Part shown: piece by piece, positions 1 through 8,745 of the stretch | Numbering within the stretch: the first letter of the stretch is position 1 | How the letters are laid out: every line of letters starts with the position of its first letter | Source of the DNA: Sphingomonadales bacterium | Lineage (GTDB): Bacteria > Pseudomonadota > Alphaproteobacteria > Sphingomonadales > Sphingomonadaceae | Reading direction: 5' to 3' | Length of the DNA stretch: 64,000 bases | Assembly: GCA_025351405.1 (NCBI GenBank) | Contig: JANXVZ010000030.1 | Coordinates: 89,848-153,847, forward strand | Position numbers and translations under genes: made by a program | The notes under the pieces: model-generated | The model's database searches: none | The model's input: the letters and a program-made list of their open reading frames with translations, nothing else | What the model was told of the DNA's origin: nothing

Positions 1-1
1 G

Positions 2-571
2 CCGGTTTCGCTGAGCGTGCTGGCGCAGGAGATCCTGCCGGTCATCACCGAGGTTCCGGTCTTCGTCGCCGGCGGCATCGGGCGCGGCGCCGCCATTGCC
101 GCCTTTCTCGAGATGGGTGCATCGGGCGTGCAGCTTGGCACGCGCTTTGCCGCTTCGGCCGAAAGCGTCGCCCATCCCAATTTCAAAAAGGCCTTCTTCC
201 GCGCCTCGGCGCGCGATGCGGTGGCCAGCGTCCAGCTCGATCCGCGCCTGCCGGTAATCCCGGTGCGCGCGCTGAAAAACGCCGGCGCCGAGGCCTTTAC
301 CGCCAAGCAGCGTGAAGTCGCCAACGCCGTCGACCAGGGCGATATGGACCTCGCTGCCGGGCAGCTTGCCATCGAACATTACTGGGCAGGTGCGCTGCGC
401 CGCGCGGTTGTCGAAGGTGATGTCGAAACCGGATCGTTGATGGCCGGGCAGTCGGTCGGCATGGTGACGCGCGAACAAAGCGTTGCCGACATCATCGACG
501 AGCTCGTGGCCGAGGCGGAAGCCGCTCTGGCATCGCGGGCGCCGCCGATGCCGCTGGTCCTGGCCGGATAA
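2..571 (+). CDS. Nitronate monooxygenase / 2-nitropropane dioxygenase family, C-terminal part
   Basis: The reading frame is already open at the left edge, so only the last ~189 residues of a protein normally about 320-380 residues long are visible. The segment has the FMN-phosphate loop AGGIGRG and the downstream GASGVQLGTRF strand typical of the NPD/nitronate monooxygenase TIM barrel, a flavoenzyme family that oxidises nitronates and related compounds in the cytoplasm. The true start lies outside the window; the GTG at 17 is internal. The stop overlaps the ptsP start by one base (TAATG), so the two are probably co-transcribed. The family assignment is firm. The substrate cannot be told from sequence, because many NPD members have unrelated roles. 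Confidence 0.85.
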   Translation, partial: PVSLSVLAQEILPVITEVPVFVAGGIGRGAAIAAFLEMGASGVQLGTRFAASAESVAHPNFKKAFFRASARDAVASVQLDPRLPVIPVRALKNAGAEAFTAKQREVANAVDQGDMDLAAGQLAIEHYWAGALRRAVVEGDVETGSLMAGQSVGMVTREQSVADIIDELVAEAEAALASRAPPMPLVLAG

Positions 572-2838
572 TGGCAGCCGTCAACGCCGCGCGCGAGATC
601 CTGCGTCGCCTCCACGAGGTGATGGCCGGGCGTGCCGGCGCTGAAGCCAAACTTGGCCAGGTGGTGCGCATCGTCGCGCAGGAACTTTCGAGCGAGGTCG
701 CGTCCATCTACCTGCTCCGCGACGGCATGCTGGAACTTTACGCCACACAGGGCCTTGCGCAGGCTGCGGTCCATGTGACGCGGCTGAGCATGGGGCAGGG
801 CCTTGTCGGCATCATCGCCCAGACCCGCGAGCCGCTCAACCTCGCCGAAGCCCGCGCCCATCCCGATTTCGCCTATCGCCCTGAAACTGGGGAAGAAAAC
901 TACCATAGTTTTGCCGGCGTCCCCATCGTGCGGCGCGAGGCGGCAATCGGCGTGCTTGGCGTCCAGCACCGCGAGCCGCGCGATTATGACGATGTAGAGA
1001 TTGAAGCGTTGCAGACCGTCGCCATGGTGCTTGCCGAGCTGATCCACGGCGCCGGGCTGGTCGATGATGCGCAGGCAGCGCGGGTGCGGGCCGCAAGCTC
1101 GGGCCCGGTGCGGCTGCCGGGAATGAAGCTTGTCGACGGCCTCGGCCGCGGTGTCGCGGTCTTCCATCAGCCGCGCGTCGTCGTCGAGCACACGGTCGCC
1201 GACGACGTCGAAGTCGAGCGCGCCCGGGTCTATGCCGCCTTTGCCAAGATGCGCGAGCAGATCGATTCGATGATGGGCCAGGCCGAATTCACAGCCGGCA
1301 GCGACCATCACGAGGTCCTCGAAACCTACAAGATGTTCGCCTATGACGAAGGCTGGGGCCGGCGCATCAACGAGGCCATCGAGACCGGGCTGACCGCCGA
1401 AGCCGCGATCGAGCGGGTCCAGGCCCGCACCCGCGCCCGCATGCGGTCGATCGACGATCCGTATCTGCGCGAACGTCTGACCGACCTTGATGACCTGTCG
1501 AACCGGCTGCTGCGCATCGTGTCCGGGCAACTGGGCACGGCTGCGGCGCTGGGCCTGCAGGGCGATACCATCCTCATCGCGCGCAACCTCGGCCCCGCCG
1601 AACTGCTCGAATACGACCGACGCATCCTGAAGGGCGTTGTGCTCGAGGAAGGCAGCCTGACCGCGCATGTCATCATTGTGGCGCGCGCCATGGGGGTGCC
1701 GGTGCTGGGCCGCGTCCGTGACCTGTTTGCGCAGGTGGCGGAGGGTGACGAGCTCATCGTCGATGCGAGCAACGGCGCGCTGCTGGTACGCCCCGTGGCG
1801 GCGACCATCCTCAGTTATGAAGCGATGAGCGGGTTGAAGGCGCGGCGCGCCGAAAGTTTTGCGCTGGTCAAGGACCTGCCTGCCACAAGTCGCGACGGCG
1901 TCCGCATCGCCATCCACATGAACGCCGGACTGGCCGAGGACGCCGCCGCCATCGATGTTACCGGCGCCGATGGCATCGGGCTGTTCCGCACCGAATTCCA
2001 ATTCCTCGTGTCCGCCACGCTGCCGCGCCGCGAACGCCAGCAGGCACTGTATGAAAAGGTGCTCGATGCCGCCGGTTCGCGCCCGGTCGTGTTCCGCACC
2101 GTCGATATCGGCGGCGACAAGGCGGTGCCATACCTGCTCGATGGCCGCGAACCTGAAGAGAACCCGGCGATGGGATGGCGGGCGCTGCGACTGGCGCTCG
2201 GTCGTGCCGGGTTGATGAAGGTGCAGGCGCGGGCGCTGCTGGAAGCCGGCGCCGGGCGTCAGTTGAACGTCATGTTCCCCATGGTCAGCGAGCCGTGGGA
2301 ATTTGCCGAGGCCAAGGCCCTTGTCGAGGCGCAACGGGCGCTGCTGCACCGCCAGGGGCATCGCTTGCCCGAATCGGTACGATATGGTGCGATGATCGAG
2401 GTGCCGGCGTTGATCGAAACGCTCGACACGCTGCTGCCGATGACCGATTTTGTCTCGGTCGGCACCAACGACCTCACCCAGTTCCTGTTCGCCGCCGATC
2501 GTGCCAATCCGCGGCTTGCCGACCGTTACGACTGGCTGTCCCCGGCCATCCTGCGCGTCCTGCGTCGAATCGCGCGCGCTGCCAGCGCAGCCGGCGTCCC
2601 GGCAACCGTCTGCGGCGAAATGGGCGGCCGGCCGCTGGAGGCGCTGGCGCTGATGGCGCTCGGCATCGATGCATTATCGATCACGCCCTCCGGAGTCGGG
2701 CCGATCAAGGCGATGGTGCGGTCGGCCAATCTGTTGCCGCTGCGTGCCGCAATGGGGCAATGGCTCGATGCGCCGGGGGTGGATATCCGCGCGGTGTTGA
2801 CCGAGGCAGCCGTGGCGCAAGGCGTCGAGCTGGGGTAG
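571..2838 (+). CDS. ptsP: Phosphoenolpyruvate-protein phosphotransferase PtsP (EI-Ntr)
   Basis: A protein of 755 residues with the full EI-Ntr layout: an N-terminal GAF domain (about 15-160), the PEP-utilising N-terminal domain, the phosphohistidine swivelling domain with the catalytic His at about 366 in GSLTAHVIIVARAMG, then the PEP-binding barrel with GLFRTEFQFL and the active-site Cys at about 681 in TVCGEMGG. In the nitrogen PTS this enzyme takes phosphate from PEP and passes it to NPr, and so to EIIA-Ntr, which regulates rather than transports. Length and all key motifs are as expected. The start shares its A with the preceding stop. In many alphaproteobacteria ptsP follows lysC; here a nitronate monooxygenase precedes it. 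No NPr or EIIA gene is visible nearby. Confidence 0.95.
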   Translation: MAAVNAAREILRRLHEVMAGRAGAEAKLGQVVRIVAQELSSEVASIYLLRDGMLELYATQGLAQAAVHVTRLSMGQGLVGIIAQTREPLNLAEARAHPDFAYRPETGEENYHSFAGVPIVRREAAIGVLGVQHREPRDYDDVEIEALQTVAMVLAELIHGAGLVDDAQAARVRAASSGPVRLPGMKLVDGLGRGVAVFHQPRVVVEHTVADDVEVERARVYAAFAKMREQIDSMMGQAEFTAGSDHHEVLETYKMFAYDEGWGRRINEAIETGLTAEAAIERVQARTRARMRSIDDPYLRERLTDLDDLSNRLLRIVSGQLGTAAALGLQGDTILIARNLGPAELLEYDRRILKGVVLEEGSLTAHVIIVARAMGVPVLGRVRDLFAQVAEGDELIVDASNGALLVRPVAATILSYEAMSGLKARRAESFALVKDLPATSRDGVRIAIHMNAGLAEDAAAIDVTGADGIGLFRTEFQFLVSATLPRRERQQALYEKVLDAAGSRPVVFRTVDIGGDKAVPYLLDGREPEENPAMGWRALRLALGRAGLMKVQARALLEAGAGRQLNVMFPMVSEPWEFAEAKALVEAQRALLHRQGHRLPESVRYGAMIEVPALIETLDTLLPMTDFVSVGTNDLTQFLFAADRANPRLADRYDWLSPAILRVLRRIARAASAAGVPATVCGEMGGRPLEALALMALGIDALSITPSGVGPIKAMVRSANLLPLRAAMGQWLDAPGVDIRAVLTEAAVAQGVELG

Positions 2839-2859
2839 CAACCGGCCCGGCCCCGACTG

Positions 2860-2907
2860 GCGATTGCCAGCGTTTGCGATTGCCAGCGTCTGCGATTGCC
2901 AGACTAG
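2860..2907. repeat. 16-bp tandem repeat, three copies
   Basis: Three direct copies of a 16-bp unit (GCGATTGCCAGCGTYT) lie between the converging ptsP and YciI genes. The third copy is degenerate in its last bases, which form the TAG stop of the YciI gene on the minus strand (2904-2906). No hairpin-plus-T terminator was seen here. Confidence 0.85.
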
Positions 2908-3185
2908 GCCGGCAACACCTTGTGCCAGTTGGTTACAGACCGGCTTTCGAACAGGCCGACCTGATGGTACGGGTCCTGGGTGGCGAAGGCGACAGCGGCG
3001 TCGCGGTCTTCGAATTCGATGATCAGCAGCGATCCCATGGCGCGACCGTCGGGACGCAGCAATGGCCCGGCGACGAGGACGGCGTCGCCCATCGCAGTGA
3101 CATGGGCGAGGTGCGCCGGCCGGGTTGCGCTGCGCAATTCCGCCGAATCGGGTTTGTCGATGCAGTGAATGGCAAAATAGGGCAT
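2904..3185 (-). CDS. YciI family protein
   Basis: A 93-residue single-domain protein of the YciI / ferredoxin-like alpha-beta family, with the usual pattern MPYFAIHCIDK at the start, HLAHV near residue 28, a central GSLLIIEF strand and the DPYHQVGLFES stretch near the end. YciI-like proteins are small cytoplasmic dehydratase- or cyclase-like folds whose substrates are mostly unknown. The frame extends 58 codons further upstream, but the extension is antisense to the next gene and has no conserved character, so the ATG at 3185 is chosen. It is divergent from the LrgA-type gene and convergent with ptsP. Confidence 0.85.
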   Translation of the reverse strand: MPYFAIHCIDKPDSAELRSATRPAHLAHVTAMGDAVLVAGPLLRPDGRAMGSLLIIEFEDRDAAVAFATQDPYHQVGLFESRSVTNWHKVLPA

Positions 3186-3249
3186 CGCCGACCTGTCCTG
3201 AATATGAACATGGTCTAAGCTGGGAATGGGCCGGGGGGAAGTCACAACT

Positions 3250-3618
3250 ATGGGCAGTCTGGCCGGAAATCTGCCCGGGGCGGCGCTGTGCTGCGCGCTG
3301 GCGACCGCGGGTGACTGGCTCGCGGTAAGGCTCGGGCTGCCCGTGCCTGGTGCCGTCATCGGACTTGCCGTCTATCTGTTGTGGTTGCTGGCGGGACAAC
3401 ATGTTGCCAGCAGCAGCATCGCCTGGAGCCGGCCGGGCGCGGCGCTGCTGCTGCGCTGGCTGGGAGCGCTGATCGTTCCGGCCCTGGTCGGGCTGTCGGC
3501 ATATGCGGCGATCCTGGCCGGGGCGTTGCTGCCGCTGGTGCTGCTGCTCATCCTCACCACGGTCGCAACCGCACTGGTGACAGCGGGGCTCTACCGGCTG
3601 CTGGGCGGGGCGCGATGA
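3250..3618 (+). CDS. CidA/LrgA family holin-like membrane protein
   Basis: About 122 residues with four hydrophobic segments and the LGLPVPGAVIGL motif characteristic of CidA/LrgA proteins. The family consists of small integral inner-membrane proteins related to holins that act with an LrgB-type partner; roles in murein hydrolase export, programmed lysis or small-molecule export have been proposed. The ATG at 3250 is preferred because it gives the usual short N-terminus; an in-frame ATG at 3226 would add eight polar residues. Its stop overlaps the start of the LrgB-type gene (ATGA), a typical translationally coupled pair. Confidence 0.85.
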   Translation: MGSLAGNLPGAALCCALATAGDWLAVRLGLPVPGAVIGLAVYLLWLLAGQHVASSSIAWSRPGAALLLRWLGALIVPALVGLSAYAAILAGALLPLVLLLILTTVATALVTAGLYRLLGGAR

Positions 3619-4295
3619 TCGAAAGCGCCATCGCTTGCGCCGCGGTGCTGGTCGCCTTTGCCTTGGCGCGCCGGTTGTCCGACCGCTTCGGTCATCCGCC
3701 ACTGCTCAGCCCGGTGCTGGTGGCATCGCTGATGGTCGCCGGCGGATTGGCCCTGCTGCATGTTCCCGTGGCGCAATTCGAGGCGGCGGCCTGGCCGTTG
3801 CGCTGGCTGCTCGGCCCAGCGCTGGTGGCGCTGGCAACCGTCATCGCCGGAAACGCCGCGATGCTGAAAGGGCGACTGCCGGCGGTGCTGGGCGCGGTGG
3901 GTGGCGGCACGGCGTTCGGCATCGGCACGGCGGTAGCGATGGCGCGGATGCTCGGTCTGGCGCCCGACCTGCGCCAGGCGCTGGCGGTGAAGACCGTCAC
4001 ATCGCCGTTCGCCATCGTCATCATGCGCAGCCTGGCCGGGCCGGTGGCGCTGGCGGCGGCGCTGGCGGTGCTGACCGGCGTCATCGGCGCGCTGACGGTC
4101 ATTCCCTTGCTCGGCCGCCTCGGTATCGAAGACCCGATCACCAAAGGGCTGGCGACCGGTGTCTCATCGCACATCGTCGGTACCGAGGCGCTGGCCAGCC
4201 GTGACGCCCGTGCCGGTGCGGCATCGGCGCTGGCAATGGTGCTGACCGGGCTTTTCGCAGCGCTGCTTCTGCCGCTGGCCTGGGCGGCGACCTGA
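3615..4295 (+). CDS. LrgB family membrane protein
   Basis: A protein of 226 residues, almost entirely hydrophobic, with about six to seven predicted membrane segments and the family signatures KTVTSPFAIVIM and GVSSHIVGTEAL (the latter near residues 180-195). It is the partner of the upstream CidA/LrgA protein, overlapping it by four bases, and the pair is expected to form one inner-membrane system. LrgB relatives in other organisms take part in lysis control or in export of glycolate or pyruvate; nothing here decides between these. The frame is open further upstream, but that part is a shadow of the LrgA gene, so the ATG at 3615 is the start. Confidence 0.88.
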   Translation: MIESAIACAAVLVAFALARRLSDRFGHPPLLSPVLVASLMVAGGLALLHVPVAQFEAAAWPLRWLLGPALVALATVIAGNAAMLKGRLPAVLGAVGGGTAFGIGTAVAMARMLGLAPDLRQALAVKTVTSPFAIVIMRSLAGPVALAAALAVLTGVIGALTVIPLLGRLGIEDPITKGLATGVSSHIVGTEALASRDARAGAASALAMVLTGLFAALLLPLAWAAT

Positions 4296-4298
4296 AGA

Positions 4299-4634
4299 TC
4301 AGCGCCGGTTGTGCCGGCCGCGATAGATGCTCGCGCTGGCGCGGTTCTGACGGGCGTTAATGCGCGCCTGGTCGCGGCGGCTGAAGTTGCCGTCCGATGC
4401 AAGCCGCGCCTCGCTACTGTCGATTCGCGCTTCACGCGAATCGAGGCGGGCAGCCTCGGCGGTGTTGATGCTGCCGTTGGCGGTGCCTGCAGCGATGCGG
4501 GCGTCCTGGCGGCTGTTGCGGGTTTCGACCTGCGACAGCCGGCGCTGGCTTGGATCGACATCGGCCTGCGCCGCCGTGGCAGCGATTCCGAGCATGGCAG
4601 CAACGATGACGGTGGCAAGGGTGGGGTTCGGCAT
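4299..4634 (-). CDS. Small secreted protein of unknown function
   Basis: About 111 residues with a clear signal peptide (hydrophobic core VIVAAMLGIAATAAQA, cleavage likely after AQA near residue 25). The mature part is highly polar and charged, with repeated ARLDSREARIDSSEARLA-type segments that look like a short helical, possibly coiled-coil, arrangement rich in Arg, Ala, Asp and Ser. No family was recognised. Two ATGs are close together: 4640 lies only 3 nt from AGGAG, whereas 4634 lies 9 nt from it, so 4634 is preferred. It converges with the LrgB-type gene (3 nt between the stops) and is divergent from rpmB. A periplasmic location is inferred from the signal peptide alone. Confidence 0.6.
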   Translation of the reverse strand: MPNPTLATVIVAAMLGIAATAAQADVDPSQRRLSQVETRNSRQDARIAAGTANGSINTAEAARLDSREARIDSSEARLASDGNFSRRDQARINARQNRASASIYRGRHNRR

Positions 4635-4739
4635 GATCATGGTCTCCTCGCGGTTGCAGTCTCCGTGTCCGATACGGTTGCGTATGGAATTTCCCCCGGC
4701 CGCCGCGCGCACTGGGTTGGTATGGGTTGGTCGTTGCGG

Positions 4740-4768
4740 TTGACCGCGACGCCCCCTTCCGCTAACAG
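4740..4768 (+). promoter_or_regulatory. Probable sigma-70 promoter of rpmB
   Basis: TTGACC at 4740-4745 and TAACAG at 4763-4768 are separated by 17 bases, a strong match to the housekeeping consensus, and lie about 45 bases upstream of the rpmB start. Confidence 0.6.
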
Positions 4769-4811
4769 CCGCCGCTTGCAACTGAACAACTGACCGCCAA
4801 GGAAGCCAACA

Positions 4812-5114
4812 ATGTCGCGCGTCTGCGAACTGACCGCCAAGGGTCGCCAGGTCGGAAACAATGTTTCCCACGCCAACAACAAGACCAAGCGCACGTTCTT
4901 GCCGAACTTGCAGAATGTGACGCTGATCTCGGATGCGCTCGGCCGCTCGGTCAAGCTGCGCGTCTCGACCAACGGTCTGCGTTCGGTTGAACATGTCGGC
5001 GGGCTCGATAACTGGCTTATCAAGACCAAGGCGGAAAAGCTCAGCGATCGCGCTGCCAAGCTCAAGCGCGAAATCGCCAAGAAGCTCACCGTCGCGGCGA
5101 CTTCGGTCGCCTGA
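4812..5114 (+). CDS. rpmB: 50S ribosomal protein L28
   Basis: A protein of 100 residues matching bacterial L28 of the longer alphaproteobacterial type: [11 protein letters not shown] at the start, the basic [14 protein letters not shown] segment near residues 17-30, and the Lys-rich C-terminal helix. It is a structural protein of the large ribosomal subunit. AAGGA lies 8 bases before the ATG. The gene is monocistronic, with its own promoter upstream, a 20-bp palindrome right after the stop and a strong terminator hairpin. Confidence 0.97.
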   Translation: MSRVCELTAKGRQVGNNVSHANNKTKRTFLPNLQNVTLISDALGRSVKLRVSTNGLRSVEHVGGLDNWLIKTKAEKLSDRAAKLKREIAKKLTVAATSVA

Positions 5115-5118
5115 TTTC

Positions 5119-5138
5119 GTTCGGACAGCTGTCCGAAC
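5119..5138. promoter_or_regulatory. Perfect 20-bp palindrome after rpmB
   Basis: GTTCGGACAG followed directly by its reverse complement, with no spacer, begins four bases after the rpmB stop. It is distinct from the terminator hairpin at 5148. It could be an operator-like site for a dimeric protein or a remnant of an older terminator; no T-tract follows. Confidence 0.4.
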
Positions 5139-5147
5139 CGCACGATC

Positions 5148-5187
5148 ATGAAAACGGCGCCGGGCAATGACCCGGCGCCGTTTTCAT
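5148..5187. terminator. Rho-independent terminator of rpmB
   Basis: A perfect 17-bp stem (5148-5164 with 5171-5187) around a CAATGA loop. The outer stem carries AAAA on the left and TTTT on the right, so it can act in both directions. It is placed 33 bases after the rpmB stop. Confidence 0.85.
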
Positions 5188-5201
5188 GCCATCACCTCCG
5201 G

Positions 5202-5822
5202 ATGCCGCACCCGCCGATCGCGACCCGCCCCGCCAGCTCCGCCGATCGGGACGCAGTGATCGATATCCTGGCGCGCGCCTTTGTCGATGATCCGGCATTG
5301 TCATGGCTGTTTCGCGACGTTGCGACCCGGCCGCGGCGGTTGCAGCGGTTCTTTGCACTGATCACCGCCGCCGATGCCCGTCCCGCGGACTGGACGCTGG
5401 CGCTGGACGCGGGCAATCGCCCGGTCGCCGCGGCGTTGTGGCGCCCTCCGGGACACTGGGTCATCCCCCGCACGGCGATGGCGCGCAATATCTTGCCGCT
5501 GCTGGCGACCTTTGGAACGGTGTTGCCGCGCGCGCTGGCGATGCAGGCACAAATCGATAGCCATCACGCCGCCGCGCCGCACTGGTATCTGCAATTCGCC
5601 GGCTGCCTGCCGGATGCGCAAGGGAAGGGTTATGGCGGCGCAGCGATTCGCGCCCGGCTGGCGCTGTGCGACGCACACCGCCAGCCGGCGGCGCTGGAGA
5701 CTGCGACCCCTGCCAATCTCGGGCTGTACCAGTCGCTTGGCTTCTCGATCAGCGATGATTACCGCATCAAGGCTGATCGTGACGGGCCAGGCCCGCAGTT
5801 CTGGACGATGTGGCGGGCATGA
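5202..5822 (+). CDS. GNAT family N-acetyltransferase
   Basis: A protein of 206 residues. The N-terminal half begins with the GNAT beta1-alpha1 pattern (ATRPASSADRDAVIDILARAF). The acetyl-CoA-binding loop is at about residues 145-152 (QGKGYGGAAI), followed by the C-terminal LETATPANLGLYQSLGF strand-helix. The substrate is unknown. The frame extends up to an ATG at 5148, but that ATG lies inside the rpmB terminator stem, so the ATG at 5202 is preferred even though its Shine-Dalgarno is weak. The 3' end overlaps the converging phytase-like gene by about 56 bases, and both products look complete. Confidence 0.8.
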   Translation: MPHPPIATRPASSADRDAVIDILARAFVDDPALSWLFRDVATRPRRLQRFFALITAADARPADWTLALDAGNRPVAAALWRPPGHWVIPRTAMARNILPLLATFGTVLPRALAMQAQIDSHHAAAPHWYLQFAGCLPDAQGKGYGGAAIRARLALCDAHRQPAALETATPANLGLYQSLGFSISDDYRIKADRDGPGPQFWTMWRA

Positions 5823-6825
5823 GCTCGAACTTCATCAACAGCGTGCGCTGCAGGCTGCTGAGGTTGTCGTCGCTGACGATATAGACGAACACCCGCGCGC
5901 CGTCGCGGCGAAGGGCGAGCCCCTCCATGTTGTCGAGTGTCAGCGGCGGCTGCAGCCGCGCCAGCTCGCGCGCCTCGAACCGGCTGGCGGTGGCGATGCC
6001 GGACATGTCGACCAGGGTGAGAGCCGCGCCAATGCCGCTGGTGTTGAAGCGGCGGTTGATGACCAGCAAGGTCGATGCATCAAGCGCGACGGCGTCGGTC
6101 GGGCTGAAGCCGGCGGGCGCCGTGACGATCACCCGCCGCGATCCTGCAGCCATGGTGACGATCGCATCGTGACCGATGCCATCTGCATCGGCATCCTCGC
6201 GGATGACGATGCGCACCCCGCCGGGCAACACCGCCATCGCTTCGCCGCCGCCATTGGGCCGCCAATCGGCCATGGCGGCAATTCTTTCGGTGGCCACCGG
6301 GCGCCGGGTCAACGTCCGGGGCTGGCCGGCGTCGATCCCGGCAAAATGGACGAGGCGATGGTCCTGTTCGTAGACAATGGTTGCTGCACCGGTTGCGGCG
6401 TCCCATTCAAGGCTTTCGCAATCGCCATCCGACTTGCTGGTTGCGGCGCGGCCATCGGGGCGCAAAACAGGCGCGATAACAGCATTGTTTACACCGACAA
6501 GTTTGCCGTCCTGCTCGACGGTGTCGAACGCAATCCAGTTTCCTGTATCGCTCAACGCCAACATCCGGTCGCCGCGGCCGGCCCGCAGCGCCGACAGTCC
6601 CCCGAACAGCGCGTTCGACGACCGTATCTGGATAGCGCCGCGAAACGCCAGCGCCCCGATGTGCTCCACCCCCGGGTCATCGCGATCCAACGGCAGTGGC
6701 GTCGATGACAGCGGCAGCGCCGACAATGCGGGAACCGCCAGGCTCGGGTCTGCCAGCACGTCGGCCACTGCCCATCCGGCGAACCCGGCAATCGCCACAA
6801 ATACGAAAATCCAGCGGCGTTGCAT
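5767..6825 (-). CDS. Esterase-like activity of phytase family protein (secreted or membrane-anchored)
   Basis: A protein of 352 residues with an N-terminal hydrophobic segment after MQRR ([19 protein letters not shown]), which is a signal peptide or uncleaved anchor. The body matches the esterase-like phytase domain: [20 protein letters not shown] near the start, a central [15 protein letters not shown], and [12 protein letters not shown] near the C-terminus. These beta-propeller proteins are extracytoplasmic, and most have no proven substrate. The ATG at 6825 is chosen because it starts just before the signal sequence; the open frame upstream overlaps the divergent recQ region. It converges with the GNAT gene. 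Confidence 0.78.
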   Translation of the reverse strand: MQRRWIFVFVAIAGFAGWAVADVLADPSLAVPALSALPLSSTPLPLDRDDPGVEHIGALAFRGAIQIRSSNALFGGLSALRAGRGDRMLALSDTGNWIAFDTVEQDGKLVGVNNAVIAPVLRPDGRAATSKSDGDCESLEWDAATGAATIVYEQDHRLVHFAGIDAGQPRTLTRRPVATERIAAMADWRPNGGGEAMAVLPGGVRIVIREDADADGIGHDAIVTMAAGSRRVIVTAPAGFSPTDAVALDASTLLVINRRFNTSGIGAALTLVDMSGIATASRFEARELARLQPPLTLDNMEGLALRRDGARVFVYIVSDDNLSSLQRTLLMKFELMPATSSRTAGLARHDQP

Positions 6826-6873
6826 GATCTTGCCATAGCAGGCGGGACGCGGAGCGGCTATCGCTCGCCATCC

Positions 6874-8664
6874 ATGTCTCCCGCCACCGGTCCCCACGAA
6901 ATTCTGCGCAGCGTCTTCGGCTTCCCGGCCTTCCGGGGGCTGCAGGAAGCGATCATCACCGATGTCTGCGCCGGGCGCGACGCGCTGGCGATCATGCCGA
7001 CCGGCGCCGGCAAGTCGCTTTGCTACCAGATCCCGGCCCTGGTTCGTCCGGGTTGCGGCCTCATCATCTCACCATTGATCGCGCTGATGGCCGACCAGGT
7101 GCGCGCCATGCGGGCGTTCGGGGTGCGCGCTGCTGCGCTCAACAGCCAGTCGGACGACAGCGAGGCGACCATCCGCGCGCTCAGGGACGGTGAGCTCGAC
7201 CTGCTCTATGTCGCCCCCGAACGCGCCAGCATGGAGGGCTTTCGCACCCTTGTCGCCCGCGCCGAAATTGCCCTGATCGCCATCGACGAGGCGCATTGCG
7301 TCAGCCAATGGGGGCATGATTTCCGCCCGGAATATCGCCAGCTGAAATCACTTTGCGATGCGCTTCCCGGCGTGCCCCGCGTCGCGCTGACAGCGACCGC
7401 CGATGTCGCGACGCGCGCCGATATTCTCCAGCAATTGGGCATAGCGCCCGATCGCATGACAGTCGCGGGCTTCGATCGCCCTAATATTCGCTATGAAGTC
7501 CATGGCCGCGACAATGGGCCACGACAGCTCGAAAACTTTCTCGCCACCCAGGCCGGTCGGTCCGGCATCATCTATGCGCCGACGCGCTCGGCAACCGACA
7601 AGATCGCCGCGTCACTGGTCCTCAAGGGCGTCAATGCCCGCGCCTATCACGCCGGCCTCGACGGGGGCGAACGCGCCCGCAACCAGGCGGCATTCGTATC
7701 CGCCGAAGACATGGTCATGGTGGCGACCATCGCTTTCGGGATGGGCATCGACAAGCCCGATGTGCGTTTTGTCGCCCATGTCGGCCTGCCGAAGTCGATC
7801 GAGGCCTATTACCAGGAAACCGGCCGCGCCGGGCGCGATGGCGATCCTGCCGTCGCCCATCTGATCTGGGGCGCCGAGGATGTCGCGCGTGCCCGCCAGT
7901 TCATCGCCCAGGGCGATGCCAGCGACGACCGCAAGCGCGCCGAAACGGTACGGCTCAACGCGCTCATCGGCTTTCTGGAAACCGCCGGCTGTCGCCGGGT
8001 GCCGTTGCTGCAATATTTCGGCGAGCCGCCGCCGCCACCGTGCGGCAACTGCGACAATTGCCTGTTACCCCCCGTTCTCGAGGATGCCACCGAAGCCGCG
8101 CGCAAGCTGTTGTCGGCGGTATATCGCACCGGTCAGCGTTTCGGTGTCGGTCATCTCATCGAAGTGCTGACCGGCAAGCGCAACGAAAAGGTCGCCAAGT
8201 TCGGGCATGACAAGCTGTCGGTCTTCGGGATCGGCAGCAACCTTTCCGTCGATGGCTGGAAAAGCCTCGCCCGCCAGCTCGAAGCCGGGGAAGCCCTGGT
8301 CCGCGACGAGGACCATGGCGGTCTGGTGCTGGGCCCGGCAGCCCGCCCGATCCTCAAAGGTGATGTCGCGGTCAACATCAAGCTGGTGCCGGAACGCAGC
8401 CGCGCCAGCCGGGCCGCCGCATCCACCGCCACCATCGCCGATGACGACCTACCGATGTTCGAGGCCCTGCGCGCTGTCCGCCGCGAACTCGCCGCCGCCG
8501 CGGCGTTGCCGCCTTATGTCATCTTTCACGATTCGACGTTGCGCGCCATGGCCGCCGCCCGGCCGAAAAGCCTGGACGCGATGGGCCGGATCCCCGGCGT
8601 GGGCGCCCGCAAGCTGCAGGAATATGGCGCGGATTTCCTGAAGGTCGTGGCGCGCGGAGCATAG
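6874..8664 (+). CDS. recQ: ATP-dependent DNA helicase RecQ
   Basis: A protein of 596 residues with the complete bacterial RecQ layout: Walker A PTGAGKS near residue 45, DEAH box at 137-140, helicase C motifs with [12 protein letters not shown] and [10 protein letters not shown], a zinc-binding cluster of Cys373, Cys390, Cys393 and Cys396 (spacing 17-3-3 as in E. coli RecQ), a winged helix and a C-terminal HRDC domain (about 520-596). It is a 3'-5' helicase of recombination and repair. The ATG at 6874 is chosen over upstream in-frame ATGs because it begins the conserved [10 protein letters not shown] region at the usual distance. It ends near a bidirectional terminator. Confidence 0.95.
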   Translation: MSPATGPHEILRSVFGFPAFRGLQEAIITDVCAGRDALAIMPTGAGKSLCYQIPALVRPGCGLIISPLIALMADQVRAMRAFGVRAAALNSQSDDSEATIRALRDGELDLLYVAPERASMEGFRTLVARAEIALIAIDEAHCVSQWGHDFRPEYRQLKSLCDALPGVPRVALTATADVATRADILQQLGIAPDRMTVAGFDRPNIRYEVHGRDNGPRQLENFLATQAGRSGIIYAPTRSATDKIAASLVLKGVNARAYHAGLDGGERARNQAAFVSAEDMVMVATIAFGMGIDKPDVRFVAHVGLPKSIEAYYQETGRAGRDGDPAVAHLIWGAEDVARARQFIAQGDASDDRKRAETVRLNALIGFLETAGCRRVPLLQYFGEPPPPPCGNCDNCLLPPVLEDATEAARKLLSAVYRTGQRFGVGHLIEVLTGKRNEKVAKFGHDKLSVFGIGSNLSVDGWKSLARQLEAGEALVRDEDHGGLVLGPAARPILKGDVAVNIKLVPERSRASRAAASTATIADDDLPMFEALRAVRRELAAAAALPPYVIFHDSTLRAMAAARPKSLDAMGRIPGVGARKLQEYGADFLKVVARGA

Positions 8665-8695
8665 CGAACCGAACGATTTCGACCGCCACCGACAC

Positions 8696-8736
8696 AAAAA
8701 GACCGCCGGGGGAACGGATCCCCCGGCGGTCATTTT
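8696..8736. terminator. Bidirectional terminator between recQ and the Gly/Tyr-rich gene
   Basis: A 13-bp perfect stem (8701-8713 with 8719-8731) with loop ACGGA. It is preceded by AAAAA and followed by ATTTT, so both converging genes are served. Confidence 0.85.
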
Positions 8737-8745
8737 CAGCCGGCC

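Noticed and set aside
379..2361. A 660-codon minus-strand open frame opposite ptsP
   Set aside because: It is antisense to a full-length conserved gene, has shadow composition (Arg/Gly/His-rich) and no family features.
5148..5201. Upstream ATG start for the GNAT gene
   Set aside because: The ATG is part of the rpmB terminator stem and its extension has no family similarity.
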